A DNA stretch of 64,000 nt, from contig NZ_JAVDSB010000001.1 of assembly GCF_031455095.1 (NCBI RefSeq), positions 992,001 to 1,056,000 on the forward strand, read 5' to 3'. Position numbers and translations under genes: made by a program. This stretch comes from Paenibacillus_E qinlingensis_A. Lineage in GTDB: Bacteria; Bacillota; Bacilli; Paenibacillales; NBRC-103111. The notes under the pieces were generated by a model. The model was not told where the DNA came from, searched no databases, and worked only from the letters and a program-made list of their open reading frames with translations. Positions 34,265 to 43,998 of this stretch are shown piece by piece (within the stretch, counting starts at the first letter, position 1; every line of letters begins with the position of its first letter).

Positions 34265-35581
34265 GTGAGGTTTCGAGATTTTCATCGCAATGTACAAGTA
34301 AGAATAGGCTTATCCTTTCTATCGGGCACTGCGAATAATATGGTGCTGCCATTTATGTCGATCTATTTTTCAGGGAAATTAGGAGATACACTTGCTGGTT
34401 TGGTTGTTATTCTGGGCATTTTGGCAGGTGTCGTTGCAGGTATCATCGGCGGGTACTATTCAGATCGATTTGGCAGGAAGAAGCTGATGCTGGCGGCAGA
34501 AATAGGCTGGATGCTCTGTTTCCTGCTTATGGCAGCAGCAAATTCACCTTGGTGGGAATCACCAATCGCAACCTTTAACTTAATGATTATAGTAAGTATA
34601 TGCTGGGGGATTCATGGGCCTGCTAACGAGGCTATGCTGCTGGATGCTACGCAGCCTGAGGAACGTAAATTCATGTATGCGATTATGTATTGGGTGAATA
34701 ATCTATCTTTTGCAATCGCGGGGATGGCTGGCGCTTTTTTATTTAAATCCTATTTGTTTGAATTGTTTATAGCGTTGTCTGTGATTGGATTGATTACCGG
34801 TATCGTTACATATGTGTTTATTCAGGATGACTATAAGCCTCAAATAATGGCGAAAAGCAATAAAACGAAAGGGAAGCGTCCTTCCATTTGGACGAATTAT
34901 CGGCAGGTGCTGCTTGATAAGACGTTTCTGATTTTCACAATTGCTTCTTTATTGTTGGTATCCGTGGAGTTTCATTTGGGTAACTATGTCGCTGTTCGTT
35001 TGGGGAAAGAGATGATCGATGCGCCGTTTCTGCCGTGGCTCACGAATGCCTGGCGTATTGATGGCTTCCAGATGCTAGGATTTATTCGTACGGAGAATAC
35101 GGTACTTGTGGTTGTTCTCTCGGTGTTTATGGGTGTGTTGATGCGTCGGTTTAAGGATCGTAACGTGCTCTTTATCGGTTATGCTTGTTATATTGCCGGG
35201 TATAGCTATCTGGCTTATAGTAATCATCCTGCCTTACTCTTACTTTCGATGCTGATCGCTACCATAGGTGAATTGATGTACGTTCCGATCAAGCAAGCCT
35301 ACCTCGGTAACATGGCTCCCGACCATTCACGCAGCTCCTATATGGCCTTGTATGGCATGGTATATAGAGGAGCTACGTTTCTGGGCGGTCTAGGTGTAAT
35401 CCTAGGCGGGATGCTGTCTTCCTGGCTTATGGCCTCATTAATTGCCATCAGTGGTGTGATCGGTATGGGGATGTTCTATTCAATACTGTCACAGTTGGAA
35501 GAGCGGAAACAGGGTTACTTTGCTGCTGCAAATTCTTCTTTTATGGAAGCTAATAAAGCAGGATTAGACAGCACTTCATAA
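34265..35581 (+). CDS. MFS transporter
   Basis: 438 residues with about 12 membrane helices in two groups, and the MFS loop GGYYSDRFGRKKLML between helices 2 and 3. The GTG start has GGAGG about 11 bases before it. The C-terminal 22 residues extend past the last helix and are encoded on DNA that on the other strand encodes the end of an M20 peptidase; the overlap is 67 bases tail to tail. Likely an efflux pump; substrate unknown. Confidence 0.88.
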   Translation: MRFRDFHRNVQVRIGLSFLSGTANNMVLPFMSIYFSGKLGDTLAGLVVILGILAGVVAGIIGGYYSDRFGRKKLMLAAEIGWMLCFLLMAAANSPWWESPIATFNLMIIVSICWGIHGPANEAMLLDATQPEERKFMYAIMYWVNNLSFAIAGMAGAFLFKSYLFELFIALSVIGLITGIVTYVFIQDDYKPQIMAKSNKTKGKRPSIWTNYRQVLLDKTFLIFTIASLLLVSVEFHLGNYVAVRLGKEMIDAPFLPWLTNAWRIDGFQMLGFIRTENTVLVVVLSVFMGVLMRRFKDRNVLFIGYACYIAGYSYLAYSNHPALLLLSMLIATIGELMYVPIKQAYLGNMAPDHSRSSYMALYGMVYRGATFLGGLGVILGGMLSSWLMASLIAISGVIGMGMFYSILSQLEERKQGYFAAANSSFMEANKAGLDSTS

Positions 35582-36678
35582 GCGGTGTAAGCAAGCGCCT
35601 TCGCCGTGAAGAGCATGCTGTCAAGTGCAGGCTCAGTCATAGCGAGATCACGGAATTCCTTTGTATGGAGCAAATGTCGTTCACCCACGACCTTGACGAA
35701 AGGATGAATGGTAGGGCATTGTGTGGAGACATTGCCAAGATCCAAGGACCCGTGGTCTTTGCCGATTTCAATTTCTTTCGGGTTGATACCAAGCTCGAAC
35801 AACTGGTCTGTGAAAACATTGGATAAGATTTCATTTGTGCGCAGCTCATCGTACGAGTACTCGTAGAAGGATGTTTTCAGCGTGCAGCCGGTTTGAAGGG
35901 CAGCGCCTTCTGCACAGTGAAGGACCTTCTGAACGAGCTCATTCGTATACGTGCGTGTAGCCGACCGGACGTAAAATCTAGCAACCGCGTAGTCCGGAAT
36001 GATGTTCGGCGCTTTGCCGCCTTCACTGATGATGCCATGAATGCGCGCATCTGATTTGAGCTGTTGGCGCAGCGCATTAATACTGTTGAATAGCTGCAGG
36101 ACAGCATCAAGCGCATTAATGCCTTCGTAGGGTTGTGCCGCGGCGTGTGCAGAACGGCCGAAGAATTCATATTGGATGGCATCCATGGCCAGCGATTCGC
36201 CTGATTTTTCATACGTATAATAAGGATGGGCCATGAGTGCGATGTCGACATCGCGGAAAAGCCCAGCTGCCGCCATAGGAACTTTGGCGCCTTTGGTTTC
36301 CTCAGCAGGCGTACCGTAGACACGGATGCTGCCGCCAGTTTCTGCTAAAGCCGCTTTGAGGCCGATTGCAGCCCCGATGCTCATCATGCAGATGAGATGA
36401 TGACCGCAAGCATGACCGAGCTCGGGGAGCGCATCGTACTCAGCCATGAAGGCAATGATGGGACCAGGTTTGCCTGAGTCGTAAGTTGCGATGAATGCGG
36501 TAGGAATATCTAAAACACCACGATCAATCGTAAAGCCGTGGTTGGTGAGTTCCTCCGTTAAACGTGCGAATGCAAGGAATTCTTCATGCCCAAGTTCTGG
36601 GTTTGCCCCAATGAAGCGGGAAATATCTTTGAATCTTGCGGCATTGTTTTCTATTGTTTGAGCGATTAATGATTTCAT
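35515..36678 (-). CDS. M20 family amidohydrolase/peptidase (AbgB/PM20D2-like)
   Basis: 387-residue zinc hydrolase: AEYDALPELGHACGHHLICMM (metal ligands), PAEETKGAKVPM, and a dimerisation domain starting at RSAHAAAQPYEG. Such enzymes cleave p-aminobenzoyl-glutamate or dipeptides. The 3' end runs antisense through the last 67 bases of the MFS gene. Upstream is a clear AGGAG site. A terminator specific for this gene was not identified; readthrough would yield antisense RNA to the MFS gene. Confidence 0.9.
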   Translation of the reverse strand: MKSLIAQTIENNAARFKDISRFIGANPELGHEEFLAFARLTEELTNHGFTIDRGVLDIPTAFIATYDSGKPGPIIAFMAEYDALPELGHACGHHLICMMSIGAAIGLKAALAETGGSIRVYGTPAEETKGAKVPMAAAGLFRDVDIALMAHPYYTYEKSGESLAMDAIQYEFFGRSAHAAAQPYEGINALDAVLQLFNSINALRQQLKSDARIHGIISEGGKAPNIIPDYAVARFYVRSATRTYTNELVQKVLHCAEGAALQTGCTLKTSFYEYSYDELRTNEILSNVFTDQLFELGINPKEIEIGKDHGSLDLGNVSTQCPTIHPFVKVVGERHLLHTKEFRDLAMTEPALDSMLFTAKALAYTAYEVLSNPALLASIKEEFAAAK

Positions 36679-36809
36679 GAGAAGTTGGCTCCTTTGTTGA
36701 ATGGTTCTTCACTCCATTGTAGTATATAGAAGCGAGAACTACCAAATGCAATCTCAGCAGGGCAAGAAACACGATCATAAATCTGGATGAAAAAATGGAG
36801 GGATCGACA

Positions 36810-37109
36810 ATGATGAAATATGGAGCAGAGCATGAAGAGCACCAATTTAGCTTATGCTTTCTTGAAACGGAGAGCCGGGGGCAGTGGCAGGATGTGTACC
36901 TTGGCATTCAATTGGCAGAAGGTGAAGATTTTCCTGAAGGGTTGATAGATCCATCAATCCTTGTCATTTGTAATACCGATGGAGACATTGTACAGATTGT
37001 CCTTCATGATGAAGGCTGCGATAGTGAATTCCAATTCACTTTTTCAGAGAAAGCGCAAATCGAAAATTACGTTAATCAGCATGTAAGCGTAAAAAAAAAC
37101 GACGAATGA
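36810..37109 (+). CDS. Hypothetical acidic protein, 99 aa
   Basis: ATGATG at 36810 follows GGAGGG by 7 bases. The protein is small, acidic and soluble: beta-rich middle (FCDVYLGIQL-like and LVICNTDGDIVQIVLHDEG segments) and charged helical end. No signal peptide or membrane span; two cysteines are not arranged as a metal site. I do not recognise a family. It is divergent from the M20 gene and precedes a GDSL gene by 79 bases. Confidence 0.65.
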   Translation: MMKYGAEHEEHQFSLCFLETESRGQWQDVYLGIQLAEGEDFPEGLIDPSILVICNTDGDIVQIVLHDEGCDSEFQFTFSEKAQIENYVNQHVSVKKNDE

Positions 37110-37188
37110 ACCCCTGTAGGTATCCCTTCCAAAACTGGGCGGTGCCGCATATAGTAATATACGTCACGCTTTAGGGGAGAGGATAGCG

Positions 37189-37842
37189 ATGGAAAAAAGA
37201 ATTCAATACTTGGCGTTTGGTGATTCTTTAACCGTTGGTTATGGTGCTGAAGAAGGTCATGGCTTCGTTTCGGTGTATCGACAAAGGTTGGAATGTCTGC
37301 TGAATGTACCTGTTACCTTGCGTCATGCTGGCACGAATGGTGCCACGACAGCGCAGTTGCTTGAGACTATCGAGTCTGATCAACAGCTTCAGAAGGATAT
37401 TCAAGAAGCGACTCTCATTACAATTACAGCTGGCGGTAACGATCTCATTCAAGCGGCTATTCCCTTCTTTTATAACGGCGATAACTCAGTGCTCAAAACG
37501 GCATTACAAACGTATGAGTCCAACTACCGTAAACTTATCTCACAAATTGAAAAGCTGCGGCAAGGTATAAAAACTCCTTACCTACTGGCCTTAATTGGTT
37601 TATATAATCCCTTACCGCAAATACCGGATGCTGCCTATTGGGTGCAGCGGTTTAATCTATTTCTGCGCAAATTAGAACAGCCGCATATCCAAGTCGTGCA
37701 GGTTTATGATGCTTTTGTCGGTCAAGCGGCGCTTTTTCTAGCTGAGGATGCCATCCATCCCAATGAATTAGGCTATGAGAAAGTGGCAAACCAATTAGAG
37801 GTCGCTGTCACCTTGCAGCAGCTGCAGCAGTTGTTTATCTAA
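37189..37842 (+). CDS. GDSL/SGNH-family esterase
   Basis: 217 residues with all four SGNH blocks: FGDSLTVGYG (Ser13), GTNGATT, TAGGNDL and DAIHPNELGY (Asp-x-x-His). No signal peptide is seen, so it probably acts inside the cell on a small ester or lysolipid. Similar to B. subtilis YpmR/YtaB-type single-domain enzymes. GGGAGAGGA precedes ATG. No terminator is obvious before the next gene. Confidence 0.87.
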   Translation: MEKRIQYLAFGDSLTVGYGAEEGHGFVSVYRQRLECLLNVPVTLRHAGTNGATTAQLLETIESDQQLQKDIQEATLITITAGGNDLIQAAIPFFYNGDNSVLKTALQTYESNYRKLISQIEKLRQGIKTPYLLALIGLYNPLPQIPDAAYWVQRFNLFLRKLEQPHIQVVQVYDAFVGQAALFLAEDAIHPNELGYEKVANQLEVAVTLQQLQQLFI

Positions 37843-37979
37843 ATGAAACGATCACACATACCCGAAAATGGAAATGAAATGACAGGCGCGGCCAGCCAGC
37901 ACGAATAAGTGCCATATGGCATGGTGATAGGGAATGCGCCTCCATACATAGAATCTTATATAGATTGGACGATGAATCG

Positions 37980-38750
37980 ATGTATTTACCTTCATTTCAA
38001 CTGAATAATAAAGTCGCCCTAGTGACCGGAGCCGGCAGAGGTATTGGAAGAGCGCTGGCGATTGGTTTAGCAGAGGCTGGGGCGGATGTCGCTATTTTTG
38101 CAAGAACGGCTGCGGATGTAGACCACGTAGCTGAAGAAATTCGCGCATTAGGCAGACAAGCTTATCCATACACCGTAGACGTTACGAATCGGGAGCAAAT
38201 TGAAGAGGCTGTTGCCGCTATTATTGCTCAGACGGATCGTATTGATATTCTGATTAATAATGCTGGCATGAACATCCGGAGTCAAGCTTTGGCAGTAACG
38301 GACGAAGAATGGGATACGATCATGCAGACGAACTTAAAATCGGCATTTCTGTGCTCACAGATTGTAGGTCGTCATATGCAGCAACGCGAATACGGGCGAA
38401 TCATCAATATTGCGTCAGTTGCGGGTCAGGTGGCATTGCGTACAGGTGTCGTATACGCTGCAACCAAAGCGGCGATGATCCAGATGACCAAAGTGCTTGC
38501 ACTGGAGTGGGGCCAATATGGCATCTTGGTGAATGGGATCGGGCCTTGGTATTTCAAAACGCCACTGACAGAGAAAATTTTGAATCAGCCGGATTATTTA
38601 GCACAAATTATCGCTCGCACACCGCTGCGCCGTGTTGGTGAATTAGAGGAGCTAGTCGGACCTGCGGTATTCTTGGCCTCTGATGCAGCTAATTATGTCA
38701 CAGGACAGACACTTTTTGTGGATGGTGGTATGACAATTTACGGGTTTTAG
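37980..38750 (+). CDS. SDR family oxidoreductase
   Basis: 256-residue classical short-chain dehydrogenase. Rossmann motif TGAGRGIGRA near residue 18, NNAG near 92, catalytic Ser146, Tyr159, Lys163. It resembles gluconate 5-dehydrogenase / glucose 1-dehydrogenase / FabG-type enzymes; the substrate cannot be told apart. The ATG at 37980 has only a weak ribosome site; TTG at 37965 is an alternative. The C-terminus YVTGQTLFVDGGMTIYGF is the usual SDR end. Confidence 0.85.
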   Translation: MYLPSFQLNNKVALVTGAGRGIGRALAIGLAEAGADVAIFARTAADVDHVAEEIRALGRQAYPYTVDVTNREQIEEAVAAIIAQTDRIDILINNAGMNIRSQALAVTDEEWDTIMQTNLKSAFLCSQIVGRHMQQREYGRIINIASVAGQVALRTGVVYAATKAAMIQMTKVLALEWGQYGILVNGIGPWYFKTPLTEKILNQPDYLAQIIARTPLRRVGELEELVGPAVFLASDAANYVTGQTLFVDGGMTIYGF

Positions 38751-38856
38751 CGAATTATGTCTAAATTTGTAGAAATAGGGTTGTATAATGGCGAAACCTA
38801 TCACTATTTATGGCGTACTAGTAGATAAGCCAAAAAATAAGAAATGAGTGGACCCC

Positions 38857-39699
38857 ATGACGACAATCAAGATTATCACCGACAGCAGCTGCGACCTCCC
38901 TAGAACGACTGTTAACGAAATAGGAGTAGGGATCGTTCCCTTATCTGTGCAATTTGGCGAGGAATGTATGCCGACAGAGATGGATCTTGCTGATTTCTAT
39001 GCAAGGATGAAGCGGGAGAGCGCGTTGCCTAAGACCTCAAGCCCCTCACCTGGACATTTCCTAAGTGAGTATCAGAAGGGTGGGTCGGATCAAGATATTC
39101 TTGTCATATGTCTATCATCGGCTTTAAGCTCTACGTATCATCACGCGGTTATGGCGAAAGAGATGCTGCAGGAAGAAGGTTTTACCGGCCGCATCGAAGT
39201 CATTGATTCGAAGACTACTTCGTTGGGACTTGGTGTACTTGTGTATCAAGCAGCTAAGATGGTGGAGAGTGGACATGCCTACGGAACGGTAGTTGCTGCG
39301 ATGCAGCAAGCCGTTGCGAGTTCGGGGACATTTTTCTTCTTAGATACGTTAGAGAATGTTATTAAAGGCGGAAGACTTGACAGAGTGCGCGGCGCGGTAG
39401 CTTCCGTCTTGAATATTAAGTTGCTTATGAAAGCTAGTGAAGAAGGCGCGATTGAGGTTGTTGAGAAAATTCGTGGCTCACAGAATGCCTTGAAGCGATT
39501 AATTTCGTTCCTTGGTGATAAAGAGCATGATTATGAGAAGGATGTTATTGCTATCGCCCACAGTAACTGTGAAACTAGAGCTCGAGAGTTCATGGCTCAG
39601 CTCTTGGAGAAGCATCCGTTTCGCCATGTACTGTTCGCCAATATGGGCACTGTAATTGGTACTTATGCTGGTGAAGGCGGGGTATTGGTCGCCTATTAA
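38857..39699 (+). CDS. DegV family fatty-acid-binding protein
   Basis: 280 residues: KIITDSSCDLP start, PKTSSPSPGHFL and LSSALSSTY lipid-head loops, and IEVIDSKTTSLGLGVLVYQAAKM, together the DegV/FakB pattern. These proteins bind a fatty acid and, with FakA kinase, feed exogenous fatty acids into phospholipids. FakA is not in the window. The ATG at 38857 follows a weak GAGTGG site; GTG 38848 is possible. Confidence 0.88.
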   Translation: MTTIKIITDSSCDLPRTTVNEIGVGIVPLSVQFGEECMPTEMDLADFYARMKRESALPKTSSPSPGHFLSEYQKGGSDQDILVICLSSALSSTYHHAVMAKEMLQEEGFTGRIEVIDSKTTSLGLGVLVYQAAKMVESGHAYGTVVAAMQQAVASSGTFFFLDTLENVIKGGRLDRVRGAVASVLNIKLLMKASEEGAIEVVEKIRGSQNALKRLISFLGDKEHDYEKDVIAIAHSNCETRAREFMAQLLEKHPFRHVLFANMGTVIGTYAGEGGVLVAY

Positions 39700-39705
39700 G
39701 AAGAA

Positions 39706-39755
39706 AAAAGACACCTATTGCTCGATCGACATGATCGGAGGCGTAGGTGTCTTTT
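39706..39755. terminator. Bidirectional terminator after degV-like gene
   Basis: AAAAGACACCTA and TAGGTGTCTTTT arms with an inner GATCG pairing. A- and T-runs on both sides serve the plus-strand DegV gene and the minus-strand helD. Confidence 0.85.
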
Positions 39756-39803
39756 GTTATTCTTGGAGTTCGGCTGGTTGAACGTTGAACACGAGTCGTT
39801 TAT

Positions 39804-41966
39804 TTACAACGGCAACTCTGTTGTCGTGATGTCCGTTTGATCCGTTGTGACTAATGGCGACATTTCTCCGGTCACGAGCAGCCATAGCTCATGAAGCGCA
39901 CGTGTGCAGCCGACATAAAGCAGCTTGGCATCCATAAGCGTCGCTTCATAGTGCTCCGCGGTCACGTCCATCAGGAGAACGACGTCAAATTCTAGTCCCT
40001 TTGTCAGATAAACGGGCAACACGGAAATGCCACCTCGATAGACACGTTGCTTGGAGGTGATGAGATTGGTTGCTATCCCAGCAAGGGTCAAAGCGTCGTG
40101 CAACTCTTGTGCCTGTTTCTCTGTTCGCGCAACGACCGCAATCGTGCTGGATGTGCCCGTTTGTAATAGTTGAATCGCTTGCTGCAAGAGCGGCAGTCGA
40201 TCTTTCAGAGACGTGTGCAGCACGCGAACTTTATTTCCGCTGCGGAAGACGGGAACAGCCAACAGCGGGTTGCTTACGCCGCGTTGAAGGACAGAATTCG
40301 CAAACTGGATGATTTCCATTGTGGAACGATAACTTCGTTCCAGTTCGAAGTATCCTGTCTCTTCTTCTTTGAACAAACTGGAAAATTCTTTCCAGTCTTG
40401 AATGCCTTGATAAGCATGTATACCTTGTGATAAATCACCAAGAATCGTGAAAGAGCTATTGCGTGTGTACGAATCCAACACGGCGACTTGGAAAGGTGAG
40501 AAGTCCTGTGCTTCATCAATGACAACATGATCGAATAATCGGTCCGACGTAATACCATGGAGTCGTGTATGGATGTAGAGGAGAGGAGCTAGATCCTCAA
40601 GCTGAACTTCTTTCTTTTTGAAAAGTTTTGCTGATGATGTCACGATTGACTCTGGTATATCACCGAGCATATTTGCTGGCAAGCTGTCTGGTCGCCCTTT
40701 GTCCGTGAACAACATTTTGTAGAACGTGAATGCTGTATATTCAGGCCAAGCGGTCAGATAGGTACGTAGCTTCTGTGCGGATTTCTTTTTCAGCTCTTTT
40801 TTCAAACTTTGCTCCCAAACCTTCTCAAGCTGGATTTCCATCCATCGCTTGATCCGCGCAACGACGCGCTCACGACGTTTGATCAGCGGGTAATGCTTGT
40901 TTTCAACGAAAAACCACTCGCGAATCGTTGCGATAGGCAGCTTTACGCCATCCCATGGCGAGAAGTCCGCGGTAGGTACATAGGTTGTTTCAAGGCGACT
41001 GAGACAATCATCCAAATAGTCTTTGAATGCGACGGCACCTTTGAAGCGGCCTGGCGCTTGGTCGTCGACCGGAGGCCTTTTACTTCCCAGGGCAAACCAA
41101 CGCTGTAGCGTCAGCTCTTGGTCTGCGATTTGTACTTCATGGTCGAGCACTTCGAGCGCCCAGTCGGTGAAAGTACTCTGCTGAATGTTGCCGACACCGA
41201 GTTCAGGTAAGACACCTGAAATATAGTCCAAGAACATGGAGTTGGGCGCAAAAATAATCATGCGTTCAGCCCGTACCTGTTCACGGTATTGATAGAGTAG
41301 GAAGGCGAGTCGGTGCAAGGCAACGGTCGTTTTACCACTTCCTGCGACACCTTGAATAATAAGTGCGGTGTTCTTAGCGGCACGAATAATGCGATCTTGT
41401 TCTGCTTGAATCGTAGAAACGATATCGCGCAGTTTGTTATCTTTATTTTCGCCCAATCGGTAGAGTAAGAACTCATCACCGACAGAGAGGGAGTCTTCAT
41501 TGCGGTCGTAAGTATCGACAACACGCTGGAGAATTTGCTTGCGCACAACGAGATTTCGCTTCAAATAGACTAAGCCGTTGATAAGTCCGTCAGGTGAATC
41601 ATACGAAGCAGCGTCCAAGCCGCCTGTGAAGGAATAGAATAGGCTGGCTACTGGAGCGCGCCAATCAATGACCAGAAGTCGACCTGTTCGCTCGTCTTCA
41701 ACGCCGGCTTTGCCGATGTAAAGCGGAAGGGGTGAACCTGTGCCCGTTTCTTCGAAGTCCAGGCGGCCGAAATAAGGTTCATCAATGGCTTTGGATAAAT
41801 TGTGCCTGCCATTCTCACGCAAAACTTCAAGTGCTTGTTCAGTTAAATCGGGACCATAATAAACCGGAGTAGCGCGAAGGCGTTCCAGTTGCTTATCGAT
41901 TTCCTTATTCGTCTGTTCGAGCCTTTGCAGTTCTTCTTGATAGGCACTTTGAGTCTTTGTGTCCAA
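39804..41966 (-). CDS. helD: HelD-type UvrD-like helicase (RNA polymerase recycling)
   Basis: 720 residues. An N-terminal coiled coil (LQRLEQTNKEIDKQLERLRAT), a YIGKAGVEDERTGRLLVIDWRAP block, Walker A GVAGSGKTTVALHR (near 213), a large insertion, Walker B DEAQDFSPFQ and late SF1 motifs (YRSTMEIIQFAN, YVGCTRA). HelD strips RNA polymerase from stalled complexes using this coiled coil. B. subtilis HelD is about 774 residues, so this is slightly short but has all motifs. The start has AGGAGGTAAC before it. Confidence 0.9.
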   Translation of the reverse strand: MDTKTQSAYQEELQRLEQTNKEIDKQLERLRATPVYYGPDLTEQALEVLRENGRHNLSKAIDEPYFGRLDFEETGTGSPLPLYIGKAGVEDERTGRLLVIDWRAPVASLFYSFTGGLDAASYDSPDGLINGLVYLKRNLVVRKQILQRVVDTYDRNEDSLSVGDEFLLYRLGENKDNKLRDIVSTIQAEQDRIIRAAKNTALIIQGVAGSGKTTVALHRLAFLLYQYREQVRAERMIIFAPNSMFLDYISGVLPELGVGNIQQSTFTDWALEVLDHEVQIADQELTLQRWFALGSKRPPVDDQAPGRFKGAVAFKDYLDDCLSRLETTYVPTADFSPWDGVKLPIATIREWFFVENKHYPLIKRRERVVARIKRWMEIQLEKVWEQSLKKELKKKSAQKLRTYLTAWPEYTAFTFYKMLFTDKGRPDSLPANMLGDIPESIVTSSAKLFKKKEVQLEDLAPLLYIHTRLHGITSDRLFDHVVIDEAQDFSPFQVAVLDSYTRNSSFTILGDLSQGIHAYQGIQDWKEFSSLFKEEETGYFELERSYRSTMEIIQFANSVLQRGVSNPLLAVPVFRSGNKVRVLHTSLKDRLPLLQQAIQLLQTGTSSTIAVVARTEKQAQELHDALTLAGIATNLITSKQRVYRGGISVLPVYLTKGLEFDVVLLMDVTAEHYEATLMDAKLLYVGCTRALHELWLLVTGEMSPLVTTDQTDITTTELPL

Positions 41967-42152
41967 GATCAGTTACCTCCTAAGATCAGATGTTGTCTAT
42001 AGATATATCATAAACAGGTAAACACTATAACACACCTGACTGGAGATAGAAAGCGATTCTGGGAAAATCTTGAGCTTACCATTTGGGCTTCTGTGGAAAG
42101 GAGTGGTATACTCAGGAAGTACGCAAATTAATTGATGGAGGCGAAGAGATTC

Positions 42153-42632
42153 ATGTCGATTTATGATATCGAGGTCCAAACGATTACAGGGGAAACACAA
42201 ACACTTTCAACATATAAAGGAAAGGCGCTCCTTATTGTGAATACCGCGAGTGCTTGCGGACTTACCCCGCACTACAAGGGTCTTCAAGCACTTTATGAGC
42301 AATATCAGGATAAAGGACTCGTTGTACTTGGGTTTCCGTGTAACCAATTCGCTGGGCAAGAGCCTGGCACGAATGAAGAAATTCAAGCTTTCTGCGAGTT
42401 AAACTACAAAGTTACCTTCCCATTGTTCGATAAGATCGATGTAAAAGGTGAGCACGCTCATCCGTTGTATACCTATTTGCTTAGCCATACGCCTGAGCCT
42501 TACCGGACGGGCGAAATTGAATGGAATTTCGTGAAATTCTTAGTAGATCCGAGTGGTCAAGTGGTTAAACAATACGGTGCACGTACAGAACCAGCAGATA
42601 TTAGTTCAGATATCGAAGCTGTTTTAGCATAA
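42153..42632 (+). CDS. bsaA: Glutathione peroxidase family protein
   Basis: 159 residues, thioredoxin fold. NTASACGLTPHYKGLQ (peroxidatic Cys35), GFPCNQFAGQEPGTNEEI and WNFVKFLVD carry the Cys/Gln/Trp/Asn tetrad of GPx enzymes. A resolving Cys is available in the FPCNQF segment. In bacteria of this type the reductant is probably thioredoxin or bacillithiol rather than glutathione. GGAGG lies about 11 bases before ATG. The next gene, a bacillithiol-type deacetylase, starts 27 bases on, so they form an operon. Confidence 0.92.
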   Translation: MSIYDIEVQTITGETQTLSTYKGKALLIVNTASACGLTPHYKGLQALYEQYQDKGLVVLGFPCNQFAGQEPGTNEEIQAFCELNYKVTFPLFDKIDVKGEHAHPLYTYLLSHTPEPYRTGEIEWNFVKFLVDPSGQVVKQYGARTEPADISSDIEAVLA

Positions 42633-42659
42633 CTAATTGAGAAAAGAGGTGGACGAGCA

Positions 42660-43319
42660 GTGGGGTCCCGAAACGGGTTTATTTATGCCCATCCCGATGA
42701 TGAAACATTCTTAAGCGGATGCCTGATTCGCCGTCTTGCTGATGAAGGAGAAGAAGTTGTCTTACTTCTTGCCACACGTGGCGATGCAGGGAGACAAGGG
42801 TTAGAACGCGCGAAGAATCGGCAGGAATTAGCCGAATTACGTGAGCAAGAAATGTTAGTAGCAGCGGAAATCCTAGGGATTTCCGAGGTTGAGCACCTAG
42901 GCTGGCCTGACGGTCAGCTGGATGAAGTAGATTTTCAAACATTAGTGGGACAGATTATTACATTTATTCAGCGTCATGAAGTGGAGAATGTCTATACGTT
43001 TGCGGAAGATGGCGGTAATGGTCATCGTGACCACGTGGCTATCTCTAAGGCGACTACGGCAGCCGTACACAGTGGTGAATGTCCGAGTGTAAAGAGATTA
43101 TATTACGGATTTTCGCCACTCATGCGAACCCAAGGACATCAACCTTCCATTCTAATTGATACCGAGACGATGTGGACAGTGAAGGCCGCTGCGCTTAAAG
43201 CTCATCAAACCCAGCATGTCACGATAGGGAGACACTTTGGCAACCTGATTGATTTTCCAGTGGAAAGAAGATGGGAAGCCTTTGTGCTCGGTTGGCAGGA
43301 TGGCGTTTATTGGCCTTAG
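42660..43319 (+). CDS. bshB2: LmbE/PIG-L deacetylase, BshB2-like
   Basis: 219 residues with the zinc motif AHPDDE near residue 10, ATRGDAGRQG, and a late H-R-D-H (GNGHRDHVAI) for metal/active site, all standard for the PIG-L family. Size and motifs fit BshB2, which deacetylates GlcNAc-malate in bacillithiol synthesis. The GTG start has GAGGTGG upstream. It lies directly after the peroxidase gene and is separated from ytxJ by about 10 kb. A different N-acyl deacetylation is possible. Confidence 0.8.
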   Translation: MGSRNGFIYAHPDDETFLSGCLIRRLADEGEEVVLLLATRGDAGRQGLERAKNRQELAELREQEMLVAAEILGISEVEHLGWPDGQLDEVDFQTLVGQIITFIQRHEVENVYTFAEDGGNGHRDHVAISKATTAAVHSGECPSVKRLYYGFSPLMRTQGHQPSILIDTETMWTVKAAALKAHQTQHVTIGRHFGNLIDFPVERRWEAFVLGWQDGVYWP

Positions 43320-43376
43320 CAAAACACAGCATCAAAGTAGGTTATCAATGAAGAAATGAAAGGAAGTGTGAAGGGG

Positions 43377-43913
43377 ATGCCTCTTCAAGCACGAATTGAA
43401 GCGATTCTTATCGCTGACGATCCTGCGACATTCGTAACGAGAGAACTTGAACGCGTAGAGCTCCAATTTGGTGGAATCGAAGGTGATCGTCATTTTGGCA
43501 TTTTGGCGAAAGCGAATGTTCGTCAACCCATGTACAAGCGGGGGCAAGAGATCATGAATCGCCGTCAGCTTAGTATCGTTTCTGTAGAGGAGCTGCAGGG
43601 AATTGCTGAACGGATTGGCGTGAAAGAGATTCAACCAGCATGGCTGGGTGCGAATATCGTCATTAGCGGTGTCCCCGAGCTAACCAAGCTGCCAATGGGA
43701 ATCCGGATGATGCTCCCTAGTGGTGGAGGACTTGTATGTGAAGGTGAGAATGAGCCATGTTCGGGTCCAGGACGTATCATTGCCGAGCATTATCAAGACT
43801 CCTTGCTTACGAAGCTTTTTATTCAAAAGGCACAACAAGCTAGAGGGATTGTTGCCTATGTAGAGCGTCCTGGTGAGCTCAAAGTGGGGGATCTTGTTCA
43901 AATTTATAATTAA
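43377..43913 (+). CDS. MOSC-domain protein
   Basis: 178 residues with GIEGDRHFG, NRRQLSIVS, LGANIVISGV and LKVGDLVQIY, the strands of the molybdenum cofactor sulfurase C-terminal (MOSC) fold. MOSC proteins bind pyranopterin or sulfur; no molybdenum genes are adjacent. The start is uncertain: ATG 43377, GTG 43368 and ATG 43356 are all open, and GGAAG/AAGGGG lie between them. It follows the deacetylase by about 60 bases. Confidence 0.82.
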   Translation: MPLQARIEAILIADDPATFVTRELERVELQFGGIEGDRHFGILAKANVRQPMYKRGQEIMNRRQLSIVSVEELQGIAERIGVKEIQPAWLGANIVISGVPELTKLPMGIRMMLPSGGGLVCEGENEPCSGPGRIIAEHYQDSLLTKLFIQKAQQARGIVAYVERPGELKVGDLVQIYN

Positions 43914-43998
43914 TTGCTGAAGTACCCCCAGAAACGGAGCAGCTGTTACGAATGAGCTTGAAGAGAAAGTCATTCATTGGTTCTAGGGGAGTGTAAGC

